Positions 6,083 through 6,841 of a DNA stretch of 6,841 nt are shown here, piece by piece. How positions within the stretch are numbered: the stretch's first letter is position 1; every line of letters starts with the position of its first letter. Where the stretch lies: contig CALLZZ010000173.1 in the NCBI GenBank assembly GCA_937858235.1, positions 1 through 6,841 of the forward strand. The letters are read 5' to 3'. The notes beneath the pieces were generated by a model. It saw only the letters and a program-made list of their open reading frames with translations, searched no databases and was not told the origin of the DNA. Both the position numbers and the translations under genes were made by a program. The DNA is from an uncultured Clostridia bacterium. GTDB lineage: Bacteria; Bacillota; Clostridia; Oscillospirales; Oscillospiraceae.

Positions 6083-6268
6083 ATGGCTAACCTCACTAGT
6101 AAGGAACTCAGCGCCCTGGAAGACCAGCTGGGCTTCGAGCATACTTGTGTATGCAAGTACCAGGCAGCGGCGCAGGAGACTACGGAAACCGCGCTGCGCA
6201 ACAGCTTTAATCAGTATGCAGGCCAGCATCAGCAGAACTTCAACAATCTGCTGACCTTCCTGCGCTGA
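6083..6268 (+). CDS. Small CotF-like spore coat protein (61 residues)
   Basis: This 61-residue, all-helical protein begins MANLTSKELSALEDQLGFEH and continues with CKYQAAAQETTE and YAGQHQQNFNNLLTFL. That is the pattern of small Firmicute spore coat proteins of the CotF/COG5577 type, which form a short ferritin-like helical hairpin. The start is set by AAAGGAG (6066-6072), 10 nt before the ATG. There is no signal peptide. It is likely made in the mother cell during sporulation and placed on the spore coat, by family analogy. The gap to the next gene is only 18 nt, so the two are co-transcribed and may form a complex. Compared with full CotF proteins it is short and has only one helical pair. 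It is a real small gene, not a fragment, as both the RBS and the stop are well placed. Confidence 0.85.
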   Translation: MANLTSKELSALEDQLGFEHTCVCKYQAAAQETTETALRNSFNQYAGQHQQNFNNLLTFLR

Positions 6269-6286
6269 TCACAAAAGAAAGGATCG

Positions 6287-6544
6287 GTGTTTGATTTGAA
6301 CGATCAGGAAAGAATTACAGATCTGCTGATGACAGAGAAGAAAATGTCCAACAATTATGATACCTTTGCCTCTGAGTGCGTGCATCCCAAGCTGAAGGAT
6401 GCCTTTTTGAATGCGCTGACTCAGGGTCAGGCCATCCAGTGCGACCTGTTTTCTGCCGCCCAGAGCAGAGGCTGGTATCAGACCACACCTGCCGACGGCA
6501 CCCAGATCAATCAGGCTTATCAGAAGTTTTCTGCAATGAGCTGA
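6287..6544 (+). CDS. CotF-like spore coat protein (85 residues), GTG or TTG start
   Basis: This helical protein reads LNDQERITDLLMTEKKMSNN near its start, then YDTFASECVHPKLKDAFL, QAIQCDLFSAAQSRGWYQT and a final INQAYQKF. This is the CotF (Coat_F) spore coat pattern, and the RGWY motif is typical. The family is thought to form ferritin-like helical bundles in the coat. The start is not certain. GTG 6287 has AAAGGA (6278-6283) only 3 nt upstream. TTG 6296 would have GGTG about 6 nt upstream and gives a protein beginning at NDQER. Both are non-ATG codons, so translation may be weak. It lies 18 nt after the small CotF gene and is followed by a terminator. The two may be co-expressed partners: one short protein with a single helical pair and one longer. 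Confidence 0.85.
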   Translation: MFDLNDQERITDLLMTEKKMSNNYDTFASECVHPKLKDAFLNALTQGQAIQCDLFSAAQSRGWYQTTPADGTQINQAYQKFSAMS

Positions 6545-6578
6545 TTACCTGGATTAAACTTGTAAAATAGAACAATCT

Positions 6579-6639
6579 GGACTCCTTTTCCTCTGATGAT
6601 CCTGTTCCGGGTCAAAATGGGGAACGGGAGTCCTTTTTT
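6579..6639 (+). terminator. Intrinsic terminator after the CotF gene pair
   Basis: GGACTCC (6579-6585) pairs with GGAGTCC (6627-6633), followed by six T (6634-6639). A second stem inside, GTTCC (6604-6608) with GGAAC (6621-6625), makes a branched or extended hairpin. The structure lies between the CotF-like pair and nrdR and should end the transcript of the coat genes. Confidence 0.85.
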
Positions 6640-6651
6640 AAGCGATTCTTC

Positions 6652-6680
6652 TTGTCAGTTTCTCTGGACTATGGTACAAT
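6652..6680 (+). promoter_or_regulatory. Sigma-A promoter of nrdR
   Basis: A -35 TTGTCA (6652-6657), 17-bp spacer and -10 TACAAT (6675-6680), five of six matching TATAAT. Transcription would start near 6687, giving a leader of about 32 nt. I see no NrdR-box pair near it, so no sign of autoregulation in the visible part. Confidence 0.8.
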
Positions 6681-6718
6681 TTTAAATCAGGAACCAAAGA
6701 GATGGGAGTGAACACGCA

Positions 6719-6841
6719 ATGAAATGCCCTTACTGTGGCCATCGGGATAGCAAAGTGGTGGATTCCAGACCCACTGATGAATACGATAGCATCCGCCGCC
6801 GCCGGGAGTGTCTTTCCTGCGGGAAGCGGTTCACCACCTAT
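6719..6841 (+). CDS. nrdR: Transcriptional repressor NrdR, N-terminal part (cut by window end)
   Basis: NrdR is a zinc-ribbon and ATP-cone repressor that senses nucleotide levels and represses ribonucleotide reductase operons through NrdR boxes. Only the first 41 residues are visible. They hold the complete zinc ribbon: MKCPYCG with Cys3 and Cys6, then the RRRRECLSCGKRFTTY segment with Cys31 and Cys34. This N-terminus is almost invariant in the family, and no residue is missing. GGGAGTGA lies 7 nt before the ATG. The ATP-cone domain lies beyond the window. It has its own promoter and is separated from the coat genes by a terminator. Confidence 0.97.
   Translation, partial: MKCPYCGHRDSKVVDSRPTDEYDSIRRRRECLSCGKRFTTY

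Overview
The window looks like chromosomal DNA from a spore-forming, moderate-GC Firmicute, most likely a gut Clostridia member near Oscillospiraceae (Flavonifractor/Oscillibacter-like). The taxonomic hint is inference. It rests on the greA-lysS-RNA methyltransferase-dprA order, strong AGGAGG-type ribosome binding sites, two CotF-type spore coat genes and clostridial-looking protein sequences. No similarity search was possible.

Layout. Positions 1-100 hold a perfect 38-bp inverted repeat with a 24-nt spacer. It rewrites the end of dprA and resembles a fold-back artefact at a contig end. From 4042 down to 2 the minus strand carries greA, lysS, a TrmH/SpoU-type 2'-O-methyltransferase and dprA. 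They are read in that order from a near-consensus promoter at 4164-4192 and probably form one transcription unit. A 244-bp divergent region (4043-4286) carries this promoter and a second one facing the other way. The plus strand then has a YgjP-like zinc metallopeptidase and a shikimate-kinase-like P-loop kinase, closed by an intrinsic terminator at 5347-5380. Next come an unrecognised 185-residue protein and two small CotF-like spore coat proteins, closed by a terminator at 6579-6639. A good promoter at 6652-6680 then leads into the first 41 codons of nrdR, cut by the window end.

How the genes fit together. The minus-strand unit is housekeeping: transcript cleavage (GreA), lysine charging (LysS), RNA methylation and handling of incoming single-stranded DNA (DprA). 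The plus-strand pair is probably co-transcribed, but the sequence does not show a shared pathway. The last three plus-strand genes may be a sporulation group, because two of them are CotF-like. NrdR starts a separate unit controlling ribonucleotide reductase.

I see no CRISPR array, IS element, phage gene, tRNA or rRNA, and no clear new system. The observations most worth a second look are the fold-back repeat that ends dprA, the kinase whose shikimate pocket differs from classical AroK, and the unknown gene beside the coat genes.
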